From contig NZ_VCBX02000002.1 in NCBI RefSeq assembly GCF_005938745.2, forward strand, positions 186,001 to 250,000: a stretch of 64,000 nucleotides of DNA. Direction: 5' to 3'. The position numbers and the translations under genes are program-made. Origin of the DNA: Rhodococcus sp. KBS0724 (lineage in GTDB: Bacteria; Actinomycetota; Actinomycetes; Mycobacteriales; Mycobacteriaceae). Below are positions 9,027 to 17,747 of this stretch, in pieces. Within the stretch, counting starts at the first letter, position 1. Every line of letters starts with the position of its first letter. Below the pieces are notes generated by a model, which was not told where the DNA came from, did not search any database, and was given only the letters and a program-made list of their open reading frames with translations.

Positions 9027-9296
9027 GACGGTTCCTCCGGAACGTCGATCCGATCTACCATGGGTTGCACACTGGCATCAGGCCTGATCGACAGGACTGT
9101 CACGGGGACGCTCGCAAACCGACCTCCAGGCTCCTTATCAAGTCAGATCGGGCGTGATGCCAGTGCCGTGCGCCCAATTAGAGGGCTGACAGATCAACGC
9201 AAAGACACTGAAAGGGTCACTCGTAACAAGAGTCAAGCCGCTCTAACTGGGACTTTGCCGAATCTACGCGCATAGACCGGCAGGAACAGACTGACA
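9027..9296 (-). ncRNA. candidate IS110 bridge RNA region
   Basis: The 270 bases between the element end and the transposase start hold no gene. They contain a long imperfect stem: 9070-9089 (CACTGGCATCAGGCCTGATC) pairs with 9146-9165 with two mismatches, and a smaller hairpin ACTC/GAGT near 9221-9235. In IS110-group elements this end encodes the RNA that pairs with donor and target DNA. The exact RNA ends and guide loops were not worked out. Confidence 0.6.
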
Positions 9297-10619
9297 GTCG
9301 TAGCAATCGCCGATCGATCCCATTGACGGGACCAACCCCGAGTCGTGGGCCCGGCGGGTGAATGCCCACGATGTGAATTGCACTCCGTGGTCCGAGTGAA
9401 TGAGTGTGCCGGGGGTCGGGCCCCTGTTCGAAATGGCCATTCCCAGAGCGTTCGTCACCAATGTCGCTGTCTGCGAGCTGTCGATAGACCACCCGACGAC
9501 TCGCCTCGAAAACGTATCCTTTGGCAACAGCGCAATATATTTTACCTTCGCGGGTGGGATGTTCGGTGATATCCGTGACCCACAGCTTGTTCGGCTCGTC
9601 GCGGGTGAACTTGCGGTCCACGAGATCGCTCGCGGTGGGGGTTTGATGCTTGGAACGTGCCCGTTTGTTTCCCGGAAGTCCTTTCACACCAGCAGCTCTC
9701 ATCAACATTTCGATGCAGCCGTGCCCAACAGCAATGCCGCGGCCAAGGGTGAGTTCTTCCGTGGACCCGGCGGGCACCGTAGGTGCCATGCGAGGCGGTG
9801 TGAACCTCGGTGATCAGCTGAGTCAGCCACGCATGTCGTAGTGAGCGTTCCGAGGGTGGGCGATTGCGCCACTCGTAGAAACCGGACTCCGACACCTCCA
9901 GAATGCGGCACGAGGTCTGTACCGGTAGTCCTTCCTTGGCCATCACCTCGATCGTTTCGAACCGCCTTTTTAGGCCGCCACCGACTTCAGCAATTCCGTG
10001 GAGCGCTTGGCTATGGCGAGCTCGGTCTCCAGCTCGGCGATACGACGACGGGCGGCGGCGAGTTCTTCCGCTCTCGATCGAGCTCAGCCCCGGCCTCTGA
10101 CCGGTATCGATGAGCTCCTGGATACGCCAGTTGTAGATGGTCTGTTCGGTGACATCGAGACCTGCGGCGACCTCGGCGACCGTGCGTCCTGACTTCAACA
10201 GATCGAGGACTTTCCGGCGGAACTGAAGGCGGATAACGTCTGGGCATCGTGAACCTCTCTCGGGTGCATCAATGCCTGAAGTAAAACAAACGAACTCCGG
10301 AAAACTCGGGGAACATCAAAGTCCCCGGACTCGCCGTTCCGATTCAGGATGCCGACGAACTGATCAGTTGTGGCTGGTGCCGGTGGGCAATATCAAGCGA
10401 GGGCGCGATATCCGAAATATGGTTTATCGAAGTCCCTGCATGGCAGTCCAGTCATAAACTCGCACGCTTCTCTGTAGATGGGATGGCCTCGGTTGAGTCC
10501 AGCAGAGTGGTGTACGACCAGTCGCCCTGAAACCGTGGGCGTGTCGCTACCCGGATGAGGACGGCCACCGCGTGATTCTTCAAGAGAGCTACCAACTCGA
10601 CCTGAAGAGGGAACACGCG

Positions 10620-11906
10620 ATGACCGATCACAACTTTATCGACCCCGAAAAGTTTCTGTCCGACCAACTCGCTGGAGCAAGCCCCGATTTGCTGCGCTCG
10701 ATGCTCGGAATCTTCATTACCGCGCTGATGGGCGCCGAAGCGGACAGCCTCTGCGGCGCCGGCTACGGCGAACGCACCGACGACCGCGTCAACTCCCGTA
10801 ACGGATACCGCCACCGCGACTTCAACACCCGTGCAGGAACTCTCGACACCCGTGCAGGAACTCTCGACGTCTCCATTCCGAAGCTGCGGCAAGGCTCCTA
10901 TTTTCCGGATTGGCTGCTCGAGCGCCGTAAACGCGCGGAGCGGGCCCTGACGTCGGTGGTCGCTACCTGCTATCTGCTCGGGGTTTCGACGCGGCGGATG
11001 GAGAAGCTCGTTGAGTCGTTGGGCATCAACAGCTTGTCGAAGTCGCAGGTGTCGATCATGGCCCGCGACCTCGACGAGCAAGTCGAATCGTTCCGAACCC
11101 GGCCACTCGATCAAGGCCCGTATACGTTCGTCGCCTCCGATGCACTGGTACTCAAAGTTCGGGAAAACGGGCGCGTGATGAACGTGCACGCCCTGATCGC
11201 GGTCGGCATCAACAAAGATGGGCACCGCGAAATACTCGGCATCGACGTCTCCTCCGGTGAGGACAAGGCCGGCTGGTTGACGTTCTTCCGTGGCTTGGTC
11301 GCCCGCGGCCTGAGCGGCGTCAAGTTGGTGACCTCCGATGCCCACGCCGGTCTCGTGGCGTCGATCGGTGCCACCCTGCCCGGTGCATCATGGCAACGGT
11401 GTCGCACGCACTACGCGGTGAACTTGATGTCGATCACTCCGAAAGCGCAGTGGCCGTGGGTGAAGGCGATGTTGCATTCGATCTACGATCAACCAGACCG
11501 GAAAGGTGTTGAGGAACAGTATGATCGGATGCTCGATGCTTTGTCGGACAAGCTTCCGAAGGTAGCGGCGCACCTCGATGATGCACGGGCCGAGTTGCTC
11601 GCATTCACCGCATTCCCGAAGGAGATTTGGCGTCAGATCTGGTCCAACAATCCGCAGGAACGACTGAACAAGGAAATTCGTCGGCGGACCGATGTCGTCG
11701 GTATCTTCCCCGACCGGACCTCGTTGATCCGGCTTGTCGGAGCCGTTCTTGCCGAGCAGCACGATGAGTGGACTGAAGGCCGCCGATACCTCGGTCTGGA
11801 CGTCCTTGCCCACTCCAGGGTGACTATCGTGGCCCCGGAAACCGGTGACGACAACACAATCGACGAGGAGGTCAACTCGACTACCCTTGCAGCGCTGACA
11901 GCCTGA
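10620..11906 (+). CDS. IS256-family transposase
   Basis: A 428-residue mutator-type transposase. The DDE context is present: [19 protein letters not shown] and [18 protein letters not shown]. Start 10620 was chosen because GAAGAGGG lies 8 bases upstream. An exact in-frame 21-base tandem duplication at 10826-10867 doubles the residues TRAGTLD just before DVSIPKLR, a position where the family normally has one copy. The insertion is in the N-terminal region, not the catalytic core, so activity cannot be excluded. Confidence 0.9.
   Translation: MTDHNFIDPEKFLSDQLAGASPDLLRSMLGIFITALMGAEADSLCGAGYGERTDDRVNSRNGYRHRDFNTRAGTLDTRAGTLDVSIPKLRQGSYFPDWLLERRKRAERALTSVVATCYLLGVSTRRMEKLVESLGINSLSKSQVSIMARDLDEQVESFRTRPLDQGPYTFVASDALVLKVRENGRVMNVHALIAVGINKDGHREILGIDVSSGEDKAGWLTFFRGLVARGLSGVKLVTSDAHAGLVASIGATLPGASWQRCRTHYAVNLMSITPKAQWPWVKAMLHSIYDQPDRKGVEEQYDRMLDALSDKLPKVAAHLDDARAELLAFTAFPKEIWRQIWSNNPQERLNKEIRRRTDVVGIFPDRTSLIRLVGAVLAEQHDEWTEGRRYLGLDVLAHSRVTIVAPETGDDNTIDEEVNSTTLAALTA
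10826..10867 (+). repeat. 21-base exact tandem duplication inside the IS256 transposase
   Basis: Two copies of CACCCGTGCAGGAACTCTCGA, in frame, add seven residues (TRAGTLD repeated). It looks like a recent replication-slippage event. Confidence 0.85.
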
Positions 11907-12120
11907 AAGAGGAGATCACGCAGTGCCCGTCCCCACACACCACGCATTTGGACTTGACCATGGCCTCACGGCCGACTGGAACCACTTCCGCTGAGTCCAT
12001 ATGACAACTGACCCGATGCCTCGACGCGCGGCCGCGGAATTCTGCCGAACTTCCCGATGTGCTACAGATGAGATATGGCGCGCCGCATCTCGCTATTGTC
12101 GATCGCTGAAGTGTAGAGGC

Positions 12121-12204
12121 TAGCTGAAAAAGGGGGACGGTGCGGCCGATCTCATTGGCAGTGCCGGCTCCAGTGATGAGGGCGATCGAACCGGATGCGG
12201 AGCC
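12121..12204 (-). pseudogene. relic of an SDR N terminus
   Basis: On the minus strand these bases read GSIALITGAGTANEIGR, the classic cofactor-binding strand and TGAGxxxxIGR loop of an SDR. The frame has no continuation into a catalytic domain. Its flank is the IS256 copy 2, so mobile-element activity probably removed the rest of the gene. Confidence 0.6.
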
Positions 12205-12447
12205 CTGATCACCGCTGCACGCAAGACCGGACGATCTGACGTCGCTGGTCTTCTTGGAATTGCGTCACAGGATCGAGACTGCACCCTCCCATCCGGCGAG
12301 TGCAGTCAGCGAAGCCTAGGGCGCCGCCCAATACGGAGACAGTCACGTTCCGCAGAGCGATACAGGTACCCGCCAAACAGGTACCGCCAACGCGACGAAG
12401 AGGCGTGTTGATAAGTCGCGGCAGAAGGGCTGGATGCACTCGGGTGT

Positions 12448-13455
12448 TCAAATTTGGATTCCGGCTAGCGCTTGTGCGACCAGTTGGCGTGAGCGGCTAC
12501 GGAGTTCGAGGTCGGTCACCATGTCGTGAACCATGATCTCGGTCGCCCCCGTTGAACGAATCAGCGGTTGTAGCTGCTCTCTCAGTGATTCGACTGTTCC
12601 TGAGATCTGTGCGGGGATCAGACCGTTCTGGATCGTGCTCGGCCTGTGCTTGTCATCGTCGCTCAATTCTCTTTCCGCCTGCGCCAGGGTGGGGATTGGA
12701 CGTTCGTGGCCGAAAGAGCGTAGGGCGCGCGCCGGAAAGGTCAATTTGTGTGCGAGTTCATCGTCGTCTGCGGCTACGATGTTGAGTGTCAACATAGTTT
12801 GAGGTGCCGGTGGCCCGAACGGTGTCGCAACGAACTCTGCTTGATATCGCGAGAGGACTGTTGACGATGCCTGAGGTGCGATATGACCTCCATAGGTGTA
12901 GCGAAGTCCGAGCGCAGCAGCCAATCTTGCGCTCCGGTCCGACGAGCCAAGTAACCACAACTCGGGGACGCCGTCAATCCCGCTGGTCAGGTCAATAGTC
13001 GAGAACGGGTGATAGTCTTCAAATGCGTTGAAATAGTAACCGGCAACCTCTTTGACCTGGGAGGAGTAGTCGTCGGTTGGTTGTGAATTGCGATCTCGGA
13101 GCAATGCGTAGTTGATCAGGGGAGCCGACGAGGCGTGTCCTATTCCGAGATCGATTCGACCCGGTGTCAAGGCCTCAAGTTGAAGGAATCGTTCCGCAAC
13201 TGCGAACGGACTGTGGTAGTTGAGGAGGACCGCGCCTGATCCGACGCGGATTCGGCTCGTGCGTTGCGCGGCGATAGCCATCAAGGGCACTGGGTCCTGT
13301 GACGCGTATCCAGTCGAATGATGGTGTTCAGCGTACCAGATACGATGGTATTCAAACGCCTCGGCCTCCTCCGCGGCCCTTAGCGCCGCTGAAAGCGCTT
13401 CGCGCTTGCCTAAACCCGGTTGAACTGGTGCCACTTCGACGAGTGAGTACTTCAT
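12448..13455 (-). CDS. LLM-class flavin-dependent oxidoreductase (MsnO8-like)
   Basis: A 335-residue luciferase-like TIM-barrel protein, expected to use reduced FMN or F420. Family features are the YAEHHHSTGYASQDPVPL segment after strand 2, the SGAVLLNYHSPFAVAERF block and DLGIGHASS. Length fits the MsnO8 subgroup. I start at 13455, where AGGTGA lies upstream of the ATG; the frame stays open far beyond without domain content. It stands alone between mobile elements, on the strand opposite to the MDR gene, about 940 bases away. Substrate unknown. Confidence 0.88.
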   Translation of the reverse strand: MKYSLVEVAPVQPGLGKREALSAALRAAEEAEAFEYHRIWYAEHHHSTGYASQDPVPLMAIAAQRTSRIRVGSGAVLLNYHSPFAVAERFLQLEALTPGRIDLGIGHASSAPLINYALLRDRNSQPTDDYSSQVKEVAGYYFNAFEDYHPFSTIDLTSGIDGVPELWLLGSSDRSARLAAALGLRYTYGGHIAPQASSTVLSRYQAEFVATPFGPPAPQTMLTLNIVAADDDELAHKLTFPARALRSFGHERPIPTLAQAERELSDDDKHRPSTIQNGLIPAQISGTVESLREQLQPLIRSTGATEIMVHDMVTDLELRSRSRQLVAQALAGIQI

Positions 13456-14396
13456 TGTTATCACCTGTTTCCGCTGTCGAGCAGGAGTGCGTCCGCCTGA
13501 GCGCGTAACCGGGGTAGTCTCGCGCTTCTTCGCGGTAGCCAGAATCGGGCGACGTTGTATCCCGGATGTCTTCCTGACGGGTAACGGCACTCTATATATC
13601 AGACGCCATATTCTCAATGGGAGGATCCGATCCGGCTGGAAAGTACTGAAAAGTATCTGTGTCAAGTAACCGACATCACCGTCATTGCGTCGACCTCGAC
13701 ACGCGATCATTTGCTGACGTTGAAAAGAGTTGAAAAGAGAAGTATTCATTCCAGATGGACTGGGGGAGGGCAGGTTGCGGAGAACTTGAACTTGAGGAGG
13801 ATCCGATGGGGCGCGATCGATGATTTCGCGCCAGAACCGCGAAACCCTTCCTCGGTGACATCTGGAAGTCCGCGGCGACCCGGGGCGTACAATTCGATAT
13901 GATCCCATGTCGCTACTCGGTCCGCCGCGGCCGCTGGAAACTGCAAGCGACGCGTGGCCTACCTCCTGCCGGGGACTGGCTGGCAGACCTGGCAGGATCC
14001 TGTTTGCAGTATTCCGCCGACGCAGGGCTATCCCGCGCGGCATGAGGCGGCATGAGAATGCCTTCGCCGACGTCGAGGATTCCTTCGGTCGGTTCGTTTA
14101 CGATGCAGTAATCGGTGGATCGTACTGCGGACAGACAGGCGCCATTTCACTAAACTCTTGCGGCAAACGACTCGACAAACTCGGTGGCGGTCCTGTCGGC
14201 GATGTTGTTCTGCAAACGCATCCGACCTATAAGGCGCTTCCTTGAACGTGGCCCGCTGCCGCTGTGTCTCGCGAGCGGAAACGGGGTCCGATGATCGTCG
14301 AAATCCATGCTCGGAGATCTTCCGCCGGCAACTGCCATTCCATCAGTCAGAACATTTTGGTGGTCAGGAGGCTTGAGGTGATGAAATCATTTCAGG
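13456..14396. other. 940-base divergent intergenic region
   Basis: It separates the divergent LLM and MDR genes. Open frames here have no recognisable family or ribosome sites. The one structured element I see is the 13-base palindrome TGAAATCATTTCA at 14382-14394, directly before the MDR start codon. Confidence 0.35.
14382..14394. promoter_or_regulatory. palindrome TGAAATCATTTCA before the MDR gene
   Basis: Perfect inverted repeat ending 2 bases before the ATG at 14397. It could be an operator overlapping the ribosome-binding region. Confidence 0.35.
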
Positions 14397-15431
14397 ATGA
14401 AAGCAGTTTCGTACATCCAGACAGGTGAACCCGACGTCTTGACGTTTGCAGACGTCGCGATAACTGAGCCAGGGACAGGTGAGGTTCGAGTCGCATATTG
14501 CCGTTCGGGCGTCAACCCCGCCGATTGGCGCACACGGCGTGGGTCCTCACCGGGAACTTCCGTGATTCCAGCACGTGTTCCGGGTAACGACGGCGCGGGC
14601 ATCGTTGACGCAGTCGGTGAGGGTGTGGATCGATCGTTGATCGGTTCACGGGTGTGGGTCTGGGAAGCGGCGACGACCGGATCCGGTAGCTGTCAGGAGT
14701 TTGGTCTGGTCCGATCCGACAGGATGGCCGCTTTGCCGGATTCGGCATCATACGATCTCGGGGCAAGCCTTGGAGTCCCGTTTCTGACGGCTCATCGGTG
14801 TCTGACCGTTGGCGAGGACGGTCCGGGCAACCTGGGGCCAGGAACTCTCTCAGGTAGAACCGTTTTGGTTGCAGGCGGAGCGGGGGCAGTTGGCAATGCT
14901 GCGATCCAGCTTGCGCGTTGGTCAGGTGCGACAGTGATCAGCACGGTTAGTGGTTTAGCCAAATCAGAACTGGCGAAGGCGGCCGGCGCGCATGTTGTTA
15001 TCGACTACACCATCGAGGACGTCGCAGAAAGAGTTCGTGAGGTTTCCCCGGCCGGAGTCGATACGATTGCTGAGGTTGCACCGGTGGCCAATTCGTCTAT
15101 CAACGAAGCGGTCCTGGGTGTCGGCGGAACGATTGCGATATACGCTACTGACGGCGGCGCCGACTTGAAACTGTCGTTCGTTCCTCTCATGATGGCGAAC
15201 GCTCGTATCCAGGTGGTCATGGCGTTCGGGGTCCCGGCACCGTCGAAGATGCGCGGGGTCAGTGACATCAACGTGGCGCTGGCGGCAGGCGCGATCGGGG
15301 TTGGCGCTGATCATGGTTTGCCACTGCATCACTTTAGGATCGAGGACAGTGCAGATGCGCACGCGGCAGTTGAGGCGCACTCCGTTGGGAAGGTGCTGAT
15401 CGACGTTCGCGACAAATGGTCTGGTCGTTAA
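14397..15431 (+). CDS. zinc-independent MDR / quinone oxidoreductase-like protein
   Basis: A 344-residue medium-chain reductase. The N terminus (MKAVSYIQTGEPDVL) is the quinone-oxidoreductase type, the cofactor fold shows VLVAGGAGAVGNAAIQLAR, an NADPH-type glycine motif, and there are no zinc ligands. Such enzymes reduce quinones or enones, often alpha,beta-unsaturated ketones. The ribosome site is weak: AGGAGG lies 25 bases upstream and GAGGTG 16 bases upstream, but homology supports this ATG. It could supply a saturated ketone to the pathway; that is inference. Confidence 0.9.
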   Translation: MKAVSYIQTGEPDVLTFADVAITEPGTGEVRVAYCRSGVNPADWRTRRGSSPGTSVIPARVPGNDGAGIVDAVGEGVDRSLIGSRVWVWEAATTGSGSCQEFGLVRSDRMAALPDSASYDLGASLGVPFLTAHRCLTVGEDGPGNLGPGTLSGRTVLVAGGAGAVGNAAIQLARWSGATVISTVSGLAKSELAKAAGAHVVIDYTIEDVAERVREVSPAGVDTIAEVAPVANSSINEAVLGVGGTIAIYATDGGADLKLSFVPLMMANARIQVVMAFGVPAPSKMRGVSDINVALAAGAIGVGADHGLPLHHFRIEDSADAHAAVEAHSVGKVLIDVRDKWSGR

Positions 15432-15539
15432 TTGAACGGGGTCATGCGGTCAGTGTGTTGATTTTGACGAAGTAGCGGCCAGGTCGATGGCGGTGTTGTG
15501 ACGTTCTTCGAAATGTTGACGCTCAGCGAGATGGTTCAG

Positions 15540-15675
15540 GTCGCGGAAGTGGGGATCGATGGGTGCGATCGGGGGTCGTGCAGGGCGGCGAATGCTGAAC
15601 CGTCGCCGATTTCGAGCAGGGTCCTTGCGCCTGTCCTGACGCTCACGCTCGGCGTGGAGGTCAGGGCCCGGGAAG
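15540..15675 (-). pseudogene. IS110-family transposase C-terminal fragment
   Basis: The minus strand reads TPSVSVRTGARTLLEIGDG, the helix-hairpin-helix start of the IS110 C-terminal domain; the same block is MPGVGVRTGIKILLEVGD at 50466. The rest is frameshifted. Confidence 0.65.
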
Positions 15676-16340
15676 ACGGTGGGCATCGGGCGTCCTCTGC
15701 ACGTCGTCGCCGATAGACCTGCATTGCTGGAGAATCTTCTTTAGCGAATCAGCAGTTGTGCGAGCACGATCTAAATGGCCGTAGTTCAAGGAACGGTAAC
15801 GGTCTACGCTTCGAGTCCGGTACGTATGTGTGCGGCCAACCGGGCGCCCATACGCGGTGCAACTGTTCATGACGGCTTGAGTCGAGACCACCGTGACGGC
15901 CAGACCCAGACCCGTCTGCGACTTGCCGGATCGATGGTGACGGTTTGAGCTGAGCCCACCTCAGTGTTGTGGCATCTGGCTTATTCGGATGCCAGTACTG
16001 TTGGCAGTGATGGAGACTCGGATAGAGTTGTTCGCCTGCATTCGACGCGATGCCCGGGTCAAGGGGTGTTTGATCTGGCAGTTGGCCTGCCGCCACATAT
16101 CGGCAGGGCAACGGTGCGGATGGCGTTGATGCAGGCGGAGTCGCCACCAAGAGAAGTTCCGGCGCGTGCCCCTCGAAACTCGATCCGTTCAAAGCCGCGG
16201 TCGACGCCGATATCGATGCACCACGAAAACAACGCCAGACCGCGCGCTGAATCCTCGCTAGACTGGCCGACGAAAATGGAGCGCAGCAGCTTTCGTATGC
16301 AACGGTGCGTGACTATGGACGGATTCGGTGAGCACAGATT
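15676..16340. other. degenerate sequence, no intact gene
   Basis: Open frames on both strands are short and frameshifted. The style suggests decayed insertion sequence, but I could not assign a family. Confidence 0.3.
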
Positions 16341-17571
16341 TGATGTTCCCCGAGTTTTCCGGAGTTCGTTTGTTTTACTTCAGGCATTGATGCACCCGAG
16401 AGAGGTTCACGATGCCCAGACGTTATCCGCCTTCAGTTCCGCCGGAAAGTCCTTGATCTGTTGAAGTCAGGACGCACGGTCGCCGAGGTCGCCGCAGGTC
16501 TCGATGTCACCGAACAGACCATCTACAACTGGCGTATCCAGGAGCTCATCGATACCGGTCAGAGGCCGGGGCTGAGCTCGATCGAGAGCGGAAGAACTCG
16601 CCGCCGCCCGTCGTCGTATCGCCGAGCTGGAGACCGAGCTCGCCATAGCCAAGCGCTCCACGGAATTGCTGAAGTCGGTGGCGGCCTAAAAAGGCGGTTC
16701 GAAACGATCGAGGTGATGGCCAAGGAAGGACTACCGGTACAGACCTCGTGCCGCATTCTGGAGGTGTCGGAGTCCGGTTTCTACGAGTGGCGCAATCGCC
16801 CACCCTCGGAACGCTCACTACGACATGCGTGGCTGACTCAGCTGATCACCGAGGTTCACACCGCCTCGCATGGCACCTACGGTGCCCGCCGGGTCCACGG
16901 AAGAACTCACCCTTGGCCGCGGCATTGCTGTTGGGCACGGCTGCATCGAAATGTTGATGAGAGCTGCTGGTGTGAAAGGACTTCCGGGAAACAAACGGGC
17001 ACGTTCCAAGCATCAAACCCCCACCGCGAGCGATCTCGTGGACCGCAAGTTCACCCGCGACGAGCCGAACAAGCTGTGGGTCACGGATATCACCGAACAT
17101 CCCACCCGCGAAGGTAAAATATATTGCGCTGTTGCCAAAGGATACGTTTTCGAGGCGAGTCGTCGGGTGGTCTATCGACAGCTCGCAGACAGCGACATTG
17201 GTGACGAACGCTCTGGGAATGGCCATTTCGAACAGGGGCCCGACCCCCGGCACACTCATTCACTCGGACCACGGAGTGCAATTCACATCGTGGGCATTCA
17301 CCCGCCGAGCCCACGAGATTGCTACGACAATGCCGTCATCGAATCTTTCTGGGGCAGAATGCAAACCGAACTCTTGAACAGGAAACGATGGAAAACGAGG
17401 ATCGAACTGGCCAACGCCATGTTCGAGTACCTCGAGATCTTCCACAACCGCCAACGCCGGCACAGTGCCCTCGGGATGCTGACACCGATCGAGTTCGAGA
17501 ACGTACACTTCACACGCCAACCCGTAGCCTGAAGTCAAATATGACGACTCCACGAAACTCGGGGAACATCA
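16341..17571 (+). mobile_element. IS3-family element (copy 2, inverted relative to copy 1)
   Basis: Terminal inverted repeats TGATGTTCCCCGAGTTT are present at both ends and the length is 1231 bases. orfA starts at about 16410 (MPRRYPP) and orfB runs to 17532. The frame is broken in orfA after LSSIE, in orfB at RRVH and at CAVAK, and by a ~35-base deletion before CYDNAVIESFWG that copy 1 does not have. Catalytic pieces WVTDITEH, HSDHGVQF and NAVIESFWG can still be read in different frames. No functional transposase is expected. No flanking target duplication is seen. Confidence 0.88.
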
Positions 17572-17607
17572 AAGTCCCCGGAAACTCCGGTGCGATTCAT
17601 AGGGCTA

Positions 17608-17642
17608 GTGCTTACCCACCGGCTCCTCCAGTGGGTAAGCAC
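17608..17642. terminator. 12-bp perfect hairpin downstream of the acyl-CoA ligase
   Basis: GTGCTTACCCAC and GTGGGTAAGCAC flank an 11-base loop. It lies 105 bases past the ligase stop and at the edge of IS3 copy 2. There is no T-run, so it may be a non-canonical terminator or an operator. Confidence 0.45.
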
Positions 17643-17747
17643 CATGAAAAGCCCGACACCCTTGTGCAGAACCGACGATCACTACGGCTAGGTGCAGATA
17701 CGGGGTCGGTCTGGTGGTAATGATCCAGTCCTTGATTCGGCCGTCGC

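Larger units (their letters stand above)
7932..9296 (-). mobile_element. intact IS110-family element inserted into IS3 copy 1
   Basis: The limits come from comparison with the uninterrupted IS3 copy: target sequence stops at 7931 and resumes at 9297. There are no terminal inverted repeats and no clear target duplication, as is normal for this family. The layout is a short 18-base end after the transposase stop and a 270-base non-coding end before its start, which is the IS110-group arrangement. Confidence 0.85.
7691..10318 (-). mobile_element. IS3-family element (copy 1), interrupted by IS110
   Basis: Both ends begin with the terminal inverted repeat TGATGTTCCCCGAGTTT. The element reads on the minus strand and is split at about 7932/9296 by an IS110 element inserted in the orfB codons for CYDN. 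orfA (around 10230-9960) and orfB (9950-9300 plus 7931-7730) carry several frameshifts, so no full transposase can be made. Recognisable orfB pieces are ITEHPTREGKIYCAV, HSDHGVQFTSWAFTRRAH and NAVIESFWGRMQTELL. A nearly identical inverted copy lies at 16341-17571 with the same early frameshifts. Confidence 0.85.
10490..11998 (+). mobile_element. IS256-family insertion sequence (copy 2, different subtype)
   Basis: Limits are approximate. Near 10492 and 11997 there are related inverted ends with a shared core (GCAGAGTGGT against GCGGAAGTGGT, then CAGTCG). The single transposase gene fills the space between. Confidence 0.55.

Noticed and set aside
10452..11345. 297-codon minus-strand frame within IS256 copy 2
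   Set aside because: It is the mirror of the transposase, driven by codon bias in high-GC DNA.
13907..14245. 112-codon frame in the LLM/MDR intergenic region
   Set aside because: Residue composition is unlike coding neighbours and no domain is visible.
16331..17580. Target-site duplication around IS3 copy 2
   Set aside because: Bases next to the two inverted repeats do not match each other, so simple transposition to this site is not supported.
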